20,236 nucleotides of DNA, from NCBI GenBank assembly GCA_035490315.1, contig DATHET010000351.1, forward strand, positions 1 to 20,236. Direction: 5' to 3'. This DNA comes from JADJQU01 sp035490315 (GTDB lineage: Bacteria > Planctomycetota > UBA1135 > GCA-002686595). How positions within the stretch are numbered: the first letter of the stretch is position 1; every line of letters begins with the position of its first letter. The translations under genes and the position numbers were made by a program. The notes under the pieces were generated by a model, which was not told the origin of the DNA, did no database searches, and saw nothing but the letters and a program-made list of their open reading frames with translations. Of this stretch, positions 7,568 through 15,372 are shown in pieces.

Positions 7568-8680
7568 ATGGCCGAAACCACCGACGACGAAGACAAGATC
7601 ATCGACGCCAGCCCAAGGCGGCGACAGGAAGCGCGCGAGCGCGGCCAGGTCGCCATGTCGACGGAGCTGACGGTCGCGGCCCTGCTCGCTGGTTGGCTCG
7701 CCTGCTTGACCTTCGCCGGCGGACCGCTGGCAGCGACTCTCGCCGGCGGCATCGCCCGCACCGCCGAAGGGCTGGCGAGTTTTTCGCACGTCGATCTCAC
7801 CGCCAAGGAAGCCGCGGCGCAGTTCGCGGCGCTGACCCTGCCCGCGGCCAAGTCCGCATCGCTCCTGATCCTGCCGATGTTCGCGCTCGGGATCCTCGTG
7901 AGCTACGGCCAGATCGGGTTCGCCTTCTCGCCCCAGGCCGTCGGCTTCGATCCGAACAAAGTCTCGCCGCTCGCTGGCTGGAAAAAAGTCGCCTCGATGC
8001 GCTCGGTGGTCCGCACCGCGCTCGGCATCGCCAAGATCGGCGTGATCGCCACGACGATCGTCGCGGTCGCGATGGGCCAGGTGAACGGCGTCGCGATGCT
8101 CGGCGAGAGCGACGTCGGTCCCGTGCTCGCGGTCACCGGACATCTGGCTTTCAAAGCCGTCGTCGCCGCGATCGTCGCCATGCTCGCCCTGGCCTCGACC
8201 GACTTCTTCTACCAGCGCTGGCAATTGTCCAAGGACCTTCGAATGACCAAGGAAGAAGCGCGCCAGGAACACAAGCAGGACGAAGGCGATCCGCACGTCA
8301 AGGGCCGCATCCGCCGCCTGCAGCGCGAGATCGCCGCGCGGCGCATGATGGCCGACGTCCCGAACGCGACGGTGATCGTCACCAACCCGACCCACTACGC
8401 GGTCGCTCTGAAGTACTACAAGGACGGCTTCGACGAGCGGGGCCGCAAGGTGAATTCCGCCGCGCCGCGCGTGGTCGCCAAGGGTGTCGACCTGATCGCG
8501 CAGCGCATCAAGGAGCTCGGCCGCGAAGCCAAGGTCCCGCTGTACGAGGACGTGCCGCTGGCGCGCGCGCTGCATGCGCGCTGCGAGATCGGCGACGAGA
8601 TCCCGAGCGAGCTGTTCACCGCCGTGGCCGAAGTCCTGGCCTACGTCTACCGCGTCCACGAAACCAAGCAATCGGCCTGA
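7568..8680 (+). CDS. flhB: Flagellar export switch protein FlhB
   Basis: 370 aa. The N-terminus (EDKIIDASPRRRQEARERGQ) resembles the canonical EKTE-type start of FlhB, followed by membrane helices (about 34-60, 88-115, 152-172, 190-212). The long charged linker FLH motif MTKEEARQEHKQDEGDPHVK runs from 226. The autocleavage site NPTH is at 273-276 in TNPTHYAVAL, so self-cleavage between Asn and Pro and the switch from hook to filament substrates should be possible. After it, KYYKDGFDERGRKVNSAAP is about nine residues longer than the same loop in enterobacterial FlhB. The C-terminal VVAKGVDLIAQRIKELGREAKVPLYEDVPLARAL core is canonical (split over about 301-334). The start follows the fliR stop by 3 nt. 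Confidence 0.98.
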   Translation: MAETTDDEDKIIDASPRRRQEARERGQVAMSTELTVAALLAGWLACLTFAGGPLAATLAGGIARTAEGLASFSHVDLTAKEAAAQFAALTLPAAKSASLLILPMFALGILVSYGQIGFAFSPQAVGFDPNKVSPLAGWKKVASMRSVVRTALGIAKIGVIATTIVAVAMGQVNGVAMLGESDVGPVLAVTGHLAFKAVVAAIVAMLALASTDFFYQRWQLSKDLRMTKEEARQEHKQDEGDPHVKGRIRRLQREIAARRMMADVPNATVIVTNPTHYAVALKYYKDGFDERGRKVNSAAPRVVAKGVDLIAQRIKELGREAKVPLYEDVPLARALHARCEIGDEIPSELFTAVAEVLAYVYRVHETKQSA

Positions 8681-8692
8681 TAGGAGCGAAAC

Positions 8693-10822
8693 GTGGCGAA
8701 TCAAGCAATCCTCACCGCCGACGGAGCGATCGCGCGCAGCGGCCAATGGCTGCAGCGCTGGTCCGATTGGATCCTGGGCATCGGCGTGCTCGGCCTGATC
8801 CTGACCTTGATCGCGCCGATCGCGCCATGGCTGCTCGACATGCTGCTCGCGCTCAACATCGCGGGCTCGCTGCTCCTGCTGCTTCTCGTGCTCTCGACGC
8901 GCTCGTCTCCCGAGCTGTCCGTGTTTCCGACCCTGCTGCTCTTCGCGACCCTGTTCCGCCTGGGACTGAACGTCGCGAGCACGCGCCTGATCCTCGCCGG
9001 CGGAAGCGCGGGCAAGGTGATCTCGGCTTTCGGCTCGTACATGGCGGGCAGCAACCTGACCGTCGGCTTCGTGCTGTTCCTGATCCTGATCGTGATCCAG
9101 TTCATCGTGATCACCAAGGGCTCGAGCCGGGTCAGTGAAGTCACCGCGCGCTTCGTGCTCGACGCCATGCCCGGCAAGCAGATGGCGATCGACGCCGACT
9201 TGAACAGCGGCTTGATCACCGTCGAGGACGCACGCGCGCGCCGCGAGAAGATCGCCTCGGAAGCGGAGTTCTACGGCGCCATGGACGGCGCCACGAAGTT
9301 CGTGCGCGGCGATGCGGTCGCGGGTCTGATCATCACGGGCATCAATCTCATCGGCGGCGTGGCGATCGCCACGATCGGCGGTCTCTCGATCAGCGAAGCG
9401 GGATCGAAGTATTCGATCCTGACCATCGGCGACGGCCTGGTGTGCCAGATTCCGGCCCTGCTCGTCTCGACGGCGGCGGCGGTGCTCGTCACCAAGGCTT
9501 CGTCGACCACGAGCCTCGGCGTGAATGTGCTCGCCCAGGTCGGCGGACGGCCGCGCGCGACGCTGATCGCCGCGGGCATGCTCTTCGCGATCGGGCTCTT
9601 GCCCGGCTTGCCCAAGCTGCCCTTCCTGATCCTGGCTTCGATGCTGCTGATCGGCTGGCGCGCGACGCGCGACGCCCAGGGACCGAACGATCTGATCGGC
9701 AAGCCGCAGACCGCTGGAGCAGCGGCCGCCGCGGCGAAGATCGCCGAGCCCACGCCGGCTGAGAAAGAAGCTCTCGAAGTCGAGGACCTGCTGCGCATCG
9801 ACCGGATTTCCTTGGAGATCGGGTACCGCTTGATTCCACTGGTCCAGGCGCCGGGCGGCAACGGCGTGCTCGACCACATCGCGCAGCTGCGCCGACGCTT
9901 CGCCGGCCGAGAGGGCATGGTGATGCCGCCGGTGCGCATCAAGGACAACATCCGACTGGCGCCAGGCGCGTATCGGATCCTGCTCGGCGGCCAGGAAGTC
10001 GCGCGCGGCGAAGTCGAGGCCGGACACTGCCTCGCGATGGATCCGGGCAACGCGACCGGCAAGCTCAAGGGCAAGAAAACGACCGACCCCGCCTTCGGCC
10101 TACCGGCCTGGTGGATCCACGATTCGATGCGCGACGAAGCGGAGCTCGCGGGCTACACCGTCGTCGATCCGACCAGCGTGCTCGTCACGCACTTGACCGA
10201 AGTGCTGCGCAATTCGCTGGGCGAGATCCTTTCGCGCGACGACGTCAAGGAGCTGGTCGAGAACGCGAAGAAGATCGCGCCCGCCGTGGTCGAAGAACTC
10301 GTCCCCGCGCGCATCGGCTTCGGCGACGTCCAGGCCGTGCTCAAGAACCTGCTGCGCGACGGCGTGTCGATCCGCAATCTCCCCGCGATCCTCGAAGCGA
10401 TCGCCGACCACTGCGGCAAGGTCAAGGATCCCGATCAACTCTCGGAGCTGGTGCGCCAGCGCCTGGCGCGCTCGCTGTGCGAGCAGTACGCCGACAAATC
10501 GGGAACCGTCCACGCGGTCACCCTCGATCCCGCGATCGAAGCGCGCCTCGCTTCCGCGGTCGGCGGTCAGCCCGATCCGCGCGCCGAGCCGGTCGGCCCG
10601 GCTTTTCTCTCGCGCCTGGTCGGCCGCATTGGCGATCAGATCGCGCAATCGACGCAGGGCGGCAAGGAAGTCGTGCTCGTCGTGCGCTCGAACGTGCGCC
10701 GCTTCCTGAACGAGCTGGTGCGCGCCTCGCTGCCCAAGGTCTCGGTCCTTTCTTACAACGAAGTCGTCCCGGCGCGGGTCGTCGAGACGCTCAGCATCGT
10801 TCGCATGGAGGATGAAGCATGA
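8693..10822 (+). CDS. flhA: Flagellar export apparatus protein FlhA
   Basis: 709 aa, full family length. The N-terminal half holds about eight membrane helices and the family landmarks TLFRLGLNVASTRLIL (about 86-101), the cytoplasmic-loop motif DAMPGKQMAIDADLNSGLI (about 158-176), and FVRGDAVAGLIITGINLIGG (about 203-222). The C-terminal ~360 residues form the cytoplasmic domain that makes the nonameric ring and binds export chaperones. FlhA couples proton flow to export. The GTG start at 8693 is supported by AGGAG 6 nt upstream (8682-8686) and a 12-nt gap after flhB. The stop overlaps the flhF ATG (ATGA, 10819-10822). Confidence 0.98.
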   Translation: MANQAILTADGAIARSGQWLQRWSDWILGIGVLGLILTLIAPIAPWLLDMLLALNIAGSLLLLLLVLSTRSSPELSVFPTLLLFATLFRLGLNVASTRLILAGGSAGKVISAFGSYMAGSNLTVGFVLFLILIVIQFIVITKGSSRVSEVTARFVLDAMPGKQMAIDADLNSGLITVEDARARREKIASEAEFYGAMDGATKFVRGDAVAGLIITGINLIGGVAIATIGGLSISEAGSKYSILTIGDGLVCQIPALLVSTAAAVLVTKASSTTSLGVNVLAQVGGRPRATLIAAGMLFAIGLLPGLPKLPFLILASMLLIGWRATRDAQGPNDLIGKPQTAGAAAAAAKIAEPTPAEKEALEVEDLLRIDRISLEIGYRLIPLVQAPGGNGVLDHIAQLRRRFAGREGMVMPPVRIKDNIRLAPGAYRILLGGQEVARGEVEAGHCLAMDPGNATGKLKGKKTTDPAFGLPAWWIHDSMRDEAELAGYTVVDPTSVLVTHLTEVLRNSLGEILSRDDVKELVENAKKIAPAVVEELVPARIGFGDVQAVLKNLLRDGVSIRNLPAILEAIADHCGKVKDPDQLSELVRQRLARSLCEQYADKSGTVHAVTLDPAIEARLASAVGGQPDPRAEPVGPAFLSRLVGRIGDQIAQSTQGGKEVVLVVRSNVRRFLNELVRASLPKVSVLSYNEVVPARVVETLSIVRMEDEA

Positions 10823-11820
10823 GAATCCATCGAGTTCGCGGCCGCGACCTGAAGCAGGCGCTCGAGAGAGCGCGCGTGCAGCACGGAGAAGGCGCGCTGG
10901 TCCTTTCGCAGGAAGCCGCGGAGAACGGCGACGTCCTGCTCGCGGTCAGCGAGCGGCGCCAGGCGACCAACCTCGTGTTTCCGAGCGTCGAATCGCCGGG
11001 CTCGAAGAAAACTTCACGCGCCGGCACGCAGATGATCGAGGAGCGCGGAGCCAGCGACGTCCAGGCGCGACTGGTCCGCTCCCAGGCCTCGCCCGCAAGT
11101 CTCGCGCGCGTGCTCGCCGCCGTGCGCGAGAGCAAGGCGCTCGGAGCCTTCGCGATCGACGCGGCTGCCCAGGAATTGTCGCGCGGAATCCGCATCGCCA
11201 GCTCGCCGCGCGCGGACGGCAACTTGCGCGCCCTGGCCTTCGTCGGACCGACCGGCGTGGGCAAGACCACCACCCTCGCGAAGCTCGCCGTGCGCCTGGT
11301 GCGCGCGGGACGCCGCATCGCGCTGGTCAGCACGGATACGTACCGTGTCGGAGCCTTCGAGCAGCTGTCCGCCTACGGCGAGCTGCTTCAGGCGCCGGTG
11401 CGCACCGCGCGCGACGGCCGGGAGCTCGCCGCGATCGCGGGGGAATCTCTGCAGTTCGACGTGCTCTTGATCGACACCACCGGCCGCTCGCCCAATGATT
11501 CGCGCGCCCTGGAGCTGCTCGCGGAGAATCTGGAGTCCGCGCGTCTTCGCGCACAGCTCGAGACTTACCTCGTGCTCGCCGCCAGCGCCTCGCGCGAAGC
11601 CCTGCAAGCCGCATCCGACTCCTTCGCGCAGACCCATCCGACCGCCGCGATCCTGACCAAGCTCGACGAGACCCGCGCTCCCGCTCCCGCGGTCGAGATC
11701 GGATCGAGCTGCGGAGGCGGCCTCTTGTTCCTCTGCGACGGACAGGACGTCTCGAGCCATCTGACCCGCGCCGGCGCGGATTCCTGCGCCGATCTGATCC
11801 TGCGCGGGAGGCTCGCGTGA
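10819..11820 (+). CDS. flhF: SRP-type GTPase FlhF, flagellar placement factor
   Basis: 333 aa. The N-terminal B domain (1-125) begins MRIHRVRGRDLKQALERARVQ, as in FlhF. The NG domain carries the P-loop GPTGVGKTTT (143-152), STDTYRVGAFEQL (171-183), a G3 motif DTTGR (219-223) and the G4 motif TKLDE (280-284). FlhF is an SRP-family GTPase that sets the site, and often the number, of polar flagella by recruiting early basal-body parts. G3 reads DTTGR, where Ffh/FtsY/FlhF usually have DTAGR; the change is conservative but not typical. It is slightly shorter than many FlhF proteins because the linker between B and N domains is short. It is coupled to flhA (ATGA) and to flhG (GTGA). Confidence 0.95.
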   Translation: MRIHRVRGRDLKQALERARVQHGEGALVLSQEAAENGDVLLAVSERRQATNLVFPSVESPGSKKTSRAGTQMIEERGASDVQARLVRSQASPASLARVLAAVRESKALGAFAIDAAAQELSRGIRIASSPRADGNLRALAFVGPTGVGKTTTLAKLAVRLVRAGRRIALVSTDTYRVGAFEQLSAYGELLQAPVRTARDGRELAAIAGESLQFDVLLIDTTGRSPNDSRALELLAENLESARLRAQLETYLVLAASASREALQAASDSFAQTHPTAAILTKLDETRAPAPAVEIGSSCGGGLLFLCDGQDVSSHLTRAGADSCADLILRGRLA

Positions 11821-12626
11821 TCCGTCCCGCCATGTCCGCGCCTTTTGTTCTGGTGAGCGGCGGCAAGGGCGGCGTGGGCAAGACCATGGTCGCGGTCAAC
11901 CTCGCCGTGCAGCTCGCCAGCGAAGGCCGTCGCGTCTTGCTCGCCGACCTCGATCTGGCGATGGCGGACGCCCATGTTCTCGTGCGGCTGTCGCCTTCCT
12001 CGACGATCAAGGACTTCCTCGCCGGCCGCGTCACCGCGCGCGACTGCATCGTGCGCGCCGCGGGCGGATTCGATCTGCTCCCCGCGGAATCGGGCGATCC
12101 CGGTCTCGCGCGCGACGATGCGCAAAGGCGCGAAGCGATTCTCGCCGCACTGGCCGAGCTGTCGGTCGACTACGACATCGTCCTCGGGGACAGCGCCGCT
12201 GGCGTCGGGCCCGACGTGCTCGACTTCGCGGCGGCCGCCGACCGCGTTCTGATCGTCACCACCCCCGATCCCACGGCTTTGACCGATGCCTACGGCTGCA
12301 TCAAGGCCCTGGACCTGCATGCGACGGAGCTGGGCCTCGATCTGCCCACTCCCGAGCTGATCCTCAACCAGGTCGACGGCGCCGATCAGGCCGACGGCCT
12401 GGCGACCCGGCTGCGCGGCGTGTGCGAGCGATTCCTCGCGCGCTCCCCGCGCCTCGCCGGCTGGCTGCCGCGCTCGAGCTTGATCTGCGCCTCGATCGCG
12501 AGACAGCGCCCCTTTGCCCTCGACCAGCCCCGCGCCCTCGAAAACCACTGCATGAGACGCCTGTCGGCCCGCGTGCAGCGCTGGTTCCCCGCGTTCCCAA
12601 CCTTGAAACCGCTGCTTAAGGCCTGA
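11817..12626 (+). CDS. flhG: MinD/ParA-like ATPase FlhG (FleN/YlxH)
   Basis: 269 aa. The deviant Walker A KGGVGKT is at 17-23, the Walker A' region is LLADLDLAMADAHVLVRL (41-58), and VLGDSAAGVGPDVLDF followed by VTTPDPTALTDAYGCIK lies around 122-160. This is the FlhG/FleN pattern and immediate linkage to flhF confirms it. FlhG limits flagellar number, in several bacteria by stimulating the FlhF GTPase. Only about 10-12 residues precede the P-loop strand, so the N-terminal DQAxxLR activator helix known from other FlhG proteins is absent. GTG 11817 overlaps the flhF stop and has GGGAGG 5 nt upstream; the internal ATG at 11832 is a weaker option. The C-terminal tail is basic (about 240-269), where FlhG carries its membrane-binding helix. 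Confidence 0.95.
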   Translation: MIRPAMSAPFVLVSGGKGGVGKTMVAVNLAVQLASEGRRVLLADLDLAMADAHVLVRLSPSSTIKDFLAGRVTARDCIVRAAGGFDLLPAESGDPGLARDDAQRREAILAALAELSVDYDIVLGDSAAGVGPDVLDFAAAADRVLIVTTPDPTALTDAYGCIKALDLHATELGLDLPTPELILNQVDGADQADGLATRLRGVCERFLARSPRLAGWLPRSSLICASIARQRPFALDQPRALENHCMRRLSARVQRWFPAFPTLKPLLKA

Positions 12627-12652
12627 GTCGCGGCACGGTCGAAAGAACTTCC

Positions 12653-12943
12653 ATGGGGCAGGGTCTTGTCATCGCCTGGAGCGAGATCGGCAGGCGCGCA
12701 GCCGTGCTTGCGGGCATGTGCGTCGCGCTGGTCTCCTTGATCCAGAAGTGTCCGCTATGGGTCGCGTCCGCGCGCGGCGCAGGCACGATCGTCGTGGTCG
12801 CCTTGATCGTGCACTGGATCGCGCGCCTCCTGGCCTGGTCGAGCGAGGGTGATCGCGAAGAAAACCGCGTACGAGTTCCCATGCCGATCGAACCGCTCGT
12901 CCGCGAGAAGTCGCCGGTGAAGCCTGGAGGTCCGCGTGGCTGA
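12653..12943 (+). CDS. Small hypothetical membrane protein between flhG and fliA
   Basis: 96 aa, not recognised. There are two hydrophobic segments, about 15-31 (AAVLAGMCVALVSLIQK) and 42-62 (GAGTIVVVALIVHWIARLLAW), followed by a charged, proline-containing cytoplasmic-type tail. It starts 26 nt after flhG with only a weak purine-rich stretch upstream. Its last 8 nt overlap the fliA start, and the fliA Shine-Dalgarno GGAGG lies inside it, so translation of the two may be coupled. Its place inside a flagellar operon suggests an accessory role in the export gate, basal body or sigma-factor control, but no domain supports a specific function. Confidence 0.75.
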   Translation: MGQGLVIAWSEIGRRAAVLAGMCVALVSLIQKCPLWVASARGAGTIVVVALIVHWIARLLAWSSEGDREENRVRVPMPIEPLVREKSPVKPGGPRG

Positions 12944-13655
12944 CGCACCCGGCTACGTCCGCTCGATCAACGTCGATCGCGACAAGCTGATCCTCGATCA
13001 TGTGCCGCTCCTGCGCCACATCGCGGGCCGCATGGCCCTCGACCTGCCCTCCAGCTTCGACCGCGAGGACCTGACGGGTTACGGCATGCTCGGATTGATC
13101 CAGGCCGCCGACACGTTCGAGGTCGGGCGCGGATTGAAATTCTCGACCTACGCCTTCCCGAAGATTCGCGGCGCGATCCTCGACGAATTGCGCCGCCAGG
13201 ATTTCCTGCCGCGCGGCCGGCGCGAAAAAGTGCGCGAGGTCGATCGCGCCGTGGCCAGGATCATGCAGGCCACCGGAGCTCCACCGAGCACCGAGGAGCT
13301 CGCCGCCGATCTGGGCGCTTCCATGGACGAGATCGACGAGATCCTGCTCTCGGCGAAGACCGCGGGGCGGACCACGCTCGACGACGAAGGCGGAGAGGGT
13401 CTTTCGGCCCTGCTGTCAGATCCGCGCAGCGACGATCCTCAAGGCAGCGCGGAGTGGCTCGAGACCAAGGAACGGCTCGAGCAGGCGATCCGATCCCTGT
13501 CCGATCAGGACAAGCAGGTCATCACCCTGTACTACGCCGAAGACCTGATGCTGCGCGAGATCGCCGAGATCCTCGGCGTCACCGAATCGCGGGTCAGCCA
13601 GATCCACACGCGCGCTCTCTATCGGCTCAATCGCGAGCTCGGAGGCGAAGCATGA
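12936..13655 (+). CDS. fliA: Flagellar sigma factor FliA (sigma-28 family)
   Basis: 239 aa, the normal FliA/WhiG length. Region 2 is recognisable in YVRSINVDR, HVPLLRHIAGRMALDLP and the core-binding and -10-binding stretch DLTGYGMLGLIQAADTFEVGRGLKFSTYAFPKIRGAILDELRRQD (about 47-91). Region 3 includes ATGAPPSTEELAADLGAS. Region 4 ends with a helix-turn-helix, LREIAEILGVTESRVSQIHTRALYRL (about 208-233). FliA directs RNA polymerase to late flagellar promoters such as flagellin, chemotaxis and motor genes. The GTG start at 12936 is fixed by GGAGG at 12926-12930 with a 5-nt spacer. It sits in the predicted sigma-54 operon, implying a sigma-54 to sigma-28 cascade. No FlgM anti-sigma gene is recognisable nearby. 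Confidence 0.97.
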   Translation: MADAPGYVRSINVDRDKLILDHVPLLRHIAGRMALDLPSSFDREDLTGYGMLGLIQAADTFEVGRGLKFSTYAFPKIRGAILDELRRQDFLPRGRREKVREVDRAVARIMQATGAPPSTEELAADLGASMDEIDEILLSAKTAGRTTLDDEGGEGLSALLSDPRSDDPQGSAEWLETKERLEQAIRSLSDQDKQVITLYYAEDLMLREIAEILGVTESRVSQIHTRALYRLNRELGGEA

Positions 13656-13852
13656 GCGAGATTCATTTTCCGGCGACCGAGATCGTGCACTTGACCGCGG
13701 TCGGCAATCGCCGGGCGCGACAGCAGCGGCGATCGGATGGGCGCAAGGAAACACCGCGCGACGAGAGCTCCGAGCTGATTGCTCCGAGCTCCGACGCGCG
13801 CGATCGCGACGCGGCCGCCGAAAACGAAGGAACCATCGATGTCCTCGCCTGA
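13652..13852 (+). CDS. Hypothetical 66-aa protein overlapping fliA
   Basis: 66 aa, no family recognised. The ATG overlaps the fliA stop (ATGA, 13652-13655) and the end overlaps the next gene by 14 nt, which argues for a real, coupled gene. The start MSEIHFPATEIVHLTAVGNR looks structured. The middle (about 21-40) is very basic and the rest acidic and low complexity, so the C-terminal part is probably disordered. Size and position would suit a sigma-28 regulator, but no FlgM-like pattern is visible. Confidence 0.6.
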   Translation: MSEIHFPATEIVHLTAVGNRRARQQRRSDGRKETPRDESSELIAPSSDARDRDAAAENEGTIDVLA

Positions 13853-14096
13853 GCAGCACACGAACTCGCACGCGATCATCAAGCACGACCGCGTGCGCTT
13901 CGATGACGCGTCGGCGGAAGTCCCGTCGGCTCTGCCGTCGCGCGGAAATGCCGCGAGTCCTCAGCGCAACGGCGTGCGCTGCAAGAAGAGCGTCCAGCTC
14001 CTGCGCGAGAAGAACATCGTGCACGGCATCGAAGTGCGCTGCTCGTGCGGTGAAGTCACGCTGGTCGAAATCGAGTACGGCCCCCAACCGGGGTAG
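13839..14096 (+). CDS. Hypothetical 85-aa cysteine-containing flagellar-operon protein
   Basis: 85 aa, not recognised. The first ~45 residues are polar and probably disordered. The C-terminal ~40 form a compact unit with the pattern VRCKKSVQLLREKNIVHGIE followed by VRCSCGEVTLVEIEY, giving three cysteines (one plus a CxC) that could bind metal or form a beta-hairpin-rich mini-domain. The ATG at 13839 has GAAGGA about 7 nt upstream; the frame is open further upstream, but that would overlap the previous gene more. It ends 9 nt before the next gene. The neighbours point to a flagellar accessory or regulatory role; nothing more specific is supported. Confidence 0.7.
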   Translation: MSSPEQHTNSHAIIKHDRVRFDDASAEVPSALPSRGNAASPQRNGVRCKKSVQLLREKNIVHGIEVRCSCGEVTLVEIEYGPQPG

Positions 14097-14105
14097 GAGT
14101 CCGAA

Positions 14106-14741
14106 ATGCGTCTGTGCAAGGTCCTTCTCGTGCTCGCATCCTCCAGCCTCGCGGGCTGTCAGATGCTGCCGATCACTTTCGGCGCCAAGCCGGAGCCGCC
14201 GGTCAAGAAAACTGCACCGATCGCGGGCGAGGCCGTGCTCTACGCTCGCGATGGATCGATCGTGACGCCGGCCGACGGCAGCGGGGCCGGCGGTCTGCCG
14301 CGACGCGAAGTCCAGGGTGGCGATGGCTCGCGCACGAAGATGCTCGAGCTGTACCAGCGCGTCGTCGAGGAGCGCGATCACTTGCAACTCTCGCTCGCCG
14401 ATCGCGACAGTGAGCTCGTCCTGCTGCGCAAGCAGATCGAGGAAGAGCGCGCGCATTCCGTCGAGGTCGAAGCGCGGATGAAGACAGCCGAGACGGCGAG
14501 CGCCGAGCTCGCCAATCAGAACCTCGAGCTCGCCGGTCGCCTGACCGTTGCCCAGATCCGCCGCCTCGAAGCTGAGAAGAAGTGGTTGGAGCTTTCGATC
14601 GCGCTGCCGGCGAAGACCGTGGCCGCCGTCGAGAACGCGCAAACGCCTGTCGGCCGCGACAAGGCCTTGCCGGCGTCTCAGCCCTCCGCTCCGACGCCCA
14701 AGCCGGTCGAGAAGACGCCCGTCAAGCACGAGCAGCCTTGA
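14106..14741 (+). CDS. Coiled-coil lipoprotein of the flagellar operon
   Basis: 211 aa. It has a lipoprotein signal peptide with lipobox SLAGC (Cys18) after a short hydrophobic stretch. About residues 78-165 are heptad-like and charge-rich (LYQRVVEERDHLQLSLADRD onward), predicting a long coiled coil. The C-terminal ~40 residues are Pro/Lys-rich and probably disordered. AGGAG lies 7 nt before the ATG. It should be anchored to a membrane face in the periplasm, probably the outer membrane because the +2 residue is Gln. It overlaps the next lipoprotein gene by one base (TGATG). The context suggests a periplasmic or outer-membrane flagellar accessory part such as a basal-body disk or brace; no family match was recognised. 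Confidence 0.85.
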   Translation: MRLCKVLLVLASSSLAGCQMLPITFGAKPEPPVKKTAPIAGEAVLYARDGSIVTPADGSGAGGLPRREVQGGDGSRTKMLELYQRVVEERDHLQLSLADRDSELVLLRKQIEEERAHSVEVEARMKTAETASAELANQNLELAGRLTVAQIRRLEAEKKWLELSIALPAKTVAAVENAQTPVGRDKALPASQPSAPTPKPVEKTPVKHEQP

Positions 14742-15367
14742 TGAAGACGCTCGCGTTCCTGCTCGTCGCGCTGCAGCTCCTCACGGGCTGCGCCATCGAC
14801 AGCGTCGTCTTGCCGCGGGAGACCCTGGCGCGCGCCCACACGGCGAGCGACATGGCCAGCTACCGCGTGCAACGCGTCGCCGTCGTGCCCTTCACGGGCG
14901 CGACGCTCGATCCCGAACGTGCGATGCAACTGGAGAATGGCCTGGCCATCGAGCTCGCGCCGCGCGTGCCCTTCGAGCTGGTGCAGCTTTCCGCCGCCGA
15001 CCTCGCCGAGATTTCGCGCGCCGATCCCTATCGCCGCGGCTGGTACGCATCGACCACGCTGCTCGAGATCGCCGCGCGCTTCCAAGTCGACGCAATCTTG
15101 GTCGGCACCGTGCGCGAATGGAGCCTCTACACGCCGCAGCGCCTCGCCACGCAGATCGAGCTCGTCTCCTGCGAGACCGGCATGGTCGCCTGGTCGAGCA
15201 CCGTCGAGCTCGACGCCGACGACGCGCGCGTCGTCGCCTCGGTCAAAGCCTGGTACGCCTTCGAACGCGACTCCCACGACGCCCCCGGCGACGAAGCCCT
15301 GGCCTTCCTCTCCCCCTCGAGCTTCGCCCGCTTCGCCATGCGCGAGCTCGCCCGCTCCTACGAATAA
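14741..15367 (+). CDS. FlgO/LpoB/CsgG-like lipoprotein, last gene of the flagellar operon
   Basis: 208 aa. The lipobox LLTGC (Cys17) follows an 11-residue hydrophobic core. The mature part has the order seen in the TolB-N/CsgG/LpoB/FlgO fold: YRVQRVAVVPFTG (43-55), then a helix LENGLAIELAPRVPFELVQL, LLEIAARFQVDAILVGTVREW and IELVSCETGMVAWSSTVEL, where the enzyme-free fold sorts strands after each helix. FlgO in Vibrio is an outer-membrane lipoprotein needed for stable flagella, and LpoB and CsgG are relatives of that fold. Two translationally coupled lipoproteins at the end of this operon fit an outer-membrane ring role. The fold match is by eye and moderate. The TAA stop is followed 5 nt later by a large inverted repeat. 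Confidence 0.85.
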   Translation: MKTLAFLLVALQLLTGCAIDSVVLPRETLARAHTASDMASYRVQRVAVVPFTGATLDPERAMQLENGLAIELAPRVPFELVQLSAADLAEISRADPYRRGWYASTTLLEIAARFQVDAILVGTVREWSLYTPQRLATQIELVSCETGMVAWSSTVELDADDARVVASVKAWYAFERDSHDAPGDEALAFLSPSSFARFAMRELARSYE

Positions 15368-15372
15368 CCAAC

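Noticed and set aside
6725..10027. A 1100-codon open frame on the minus strand
   Set aside because: It lies antisense to fliQ, fliR, flhB and flhA, which are certain. Its His/Arg/Asp/Gln-rich low-complexity product is the usual mirror of a GC-rich coding strand.
13652..13852. FlgM anti-sigma factor
   Set aside because: Position and size fit, but the C-terminal helical pattern of FlgM is not visible, so the gene is left as hypothetical.
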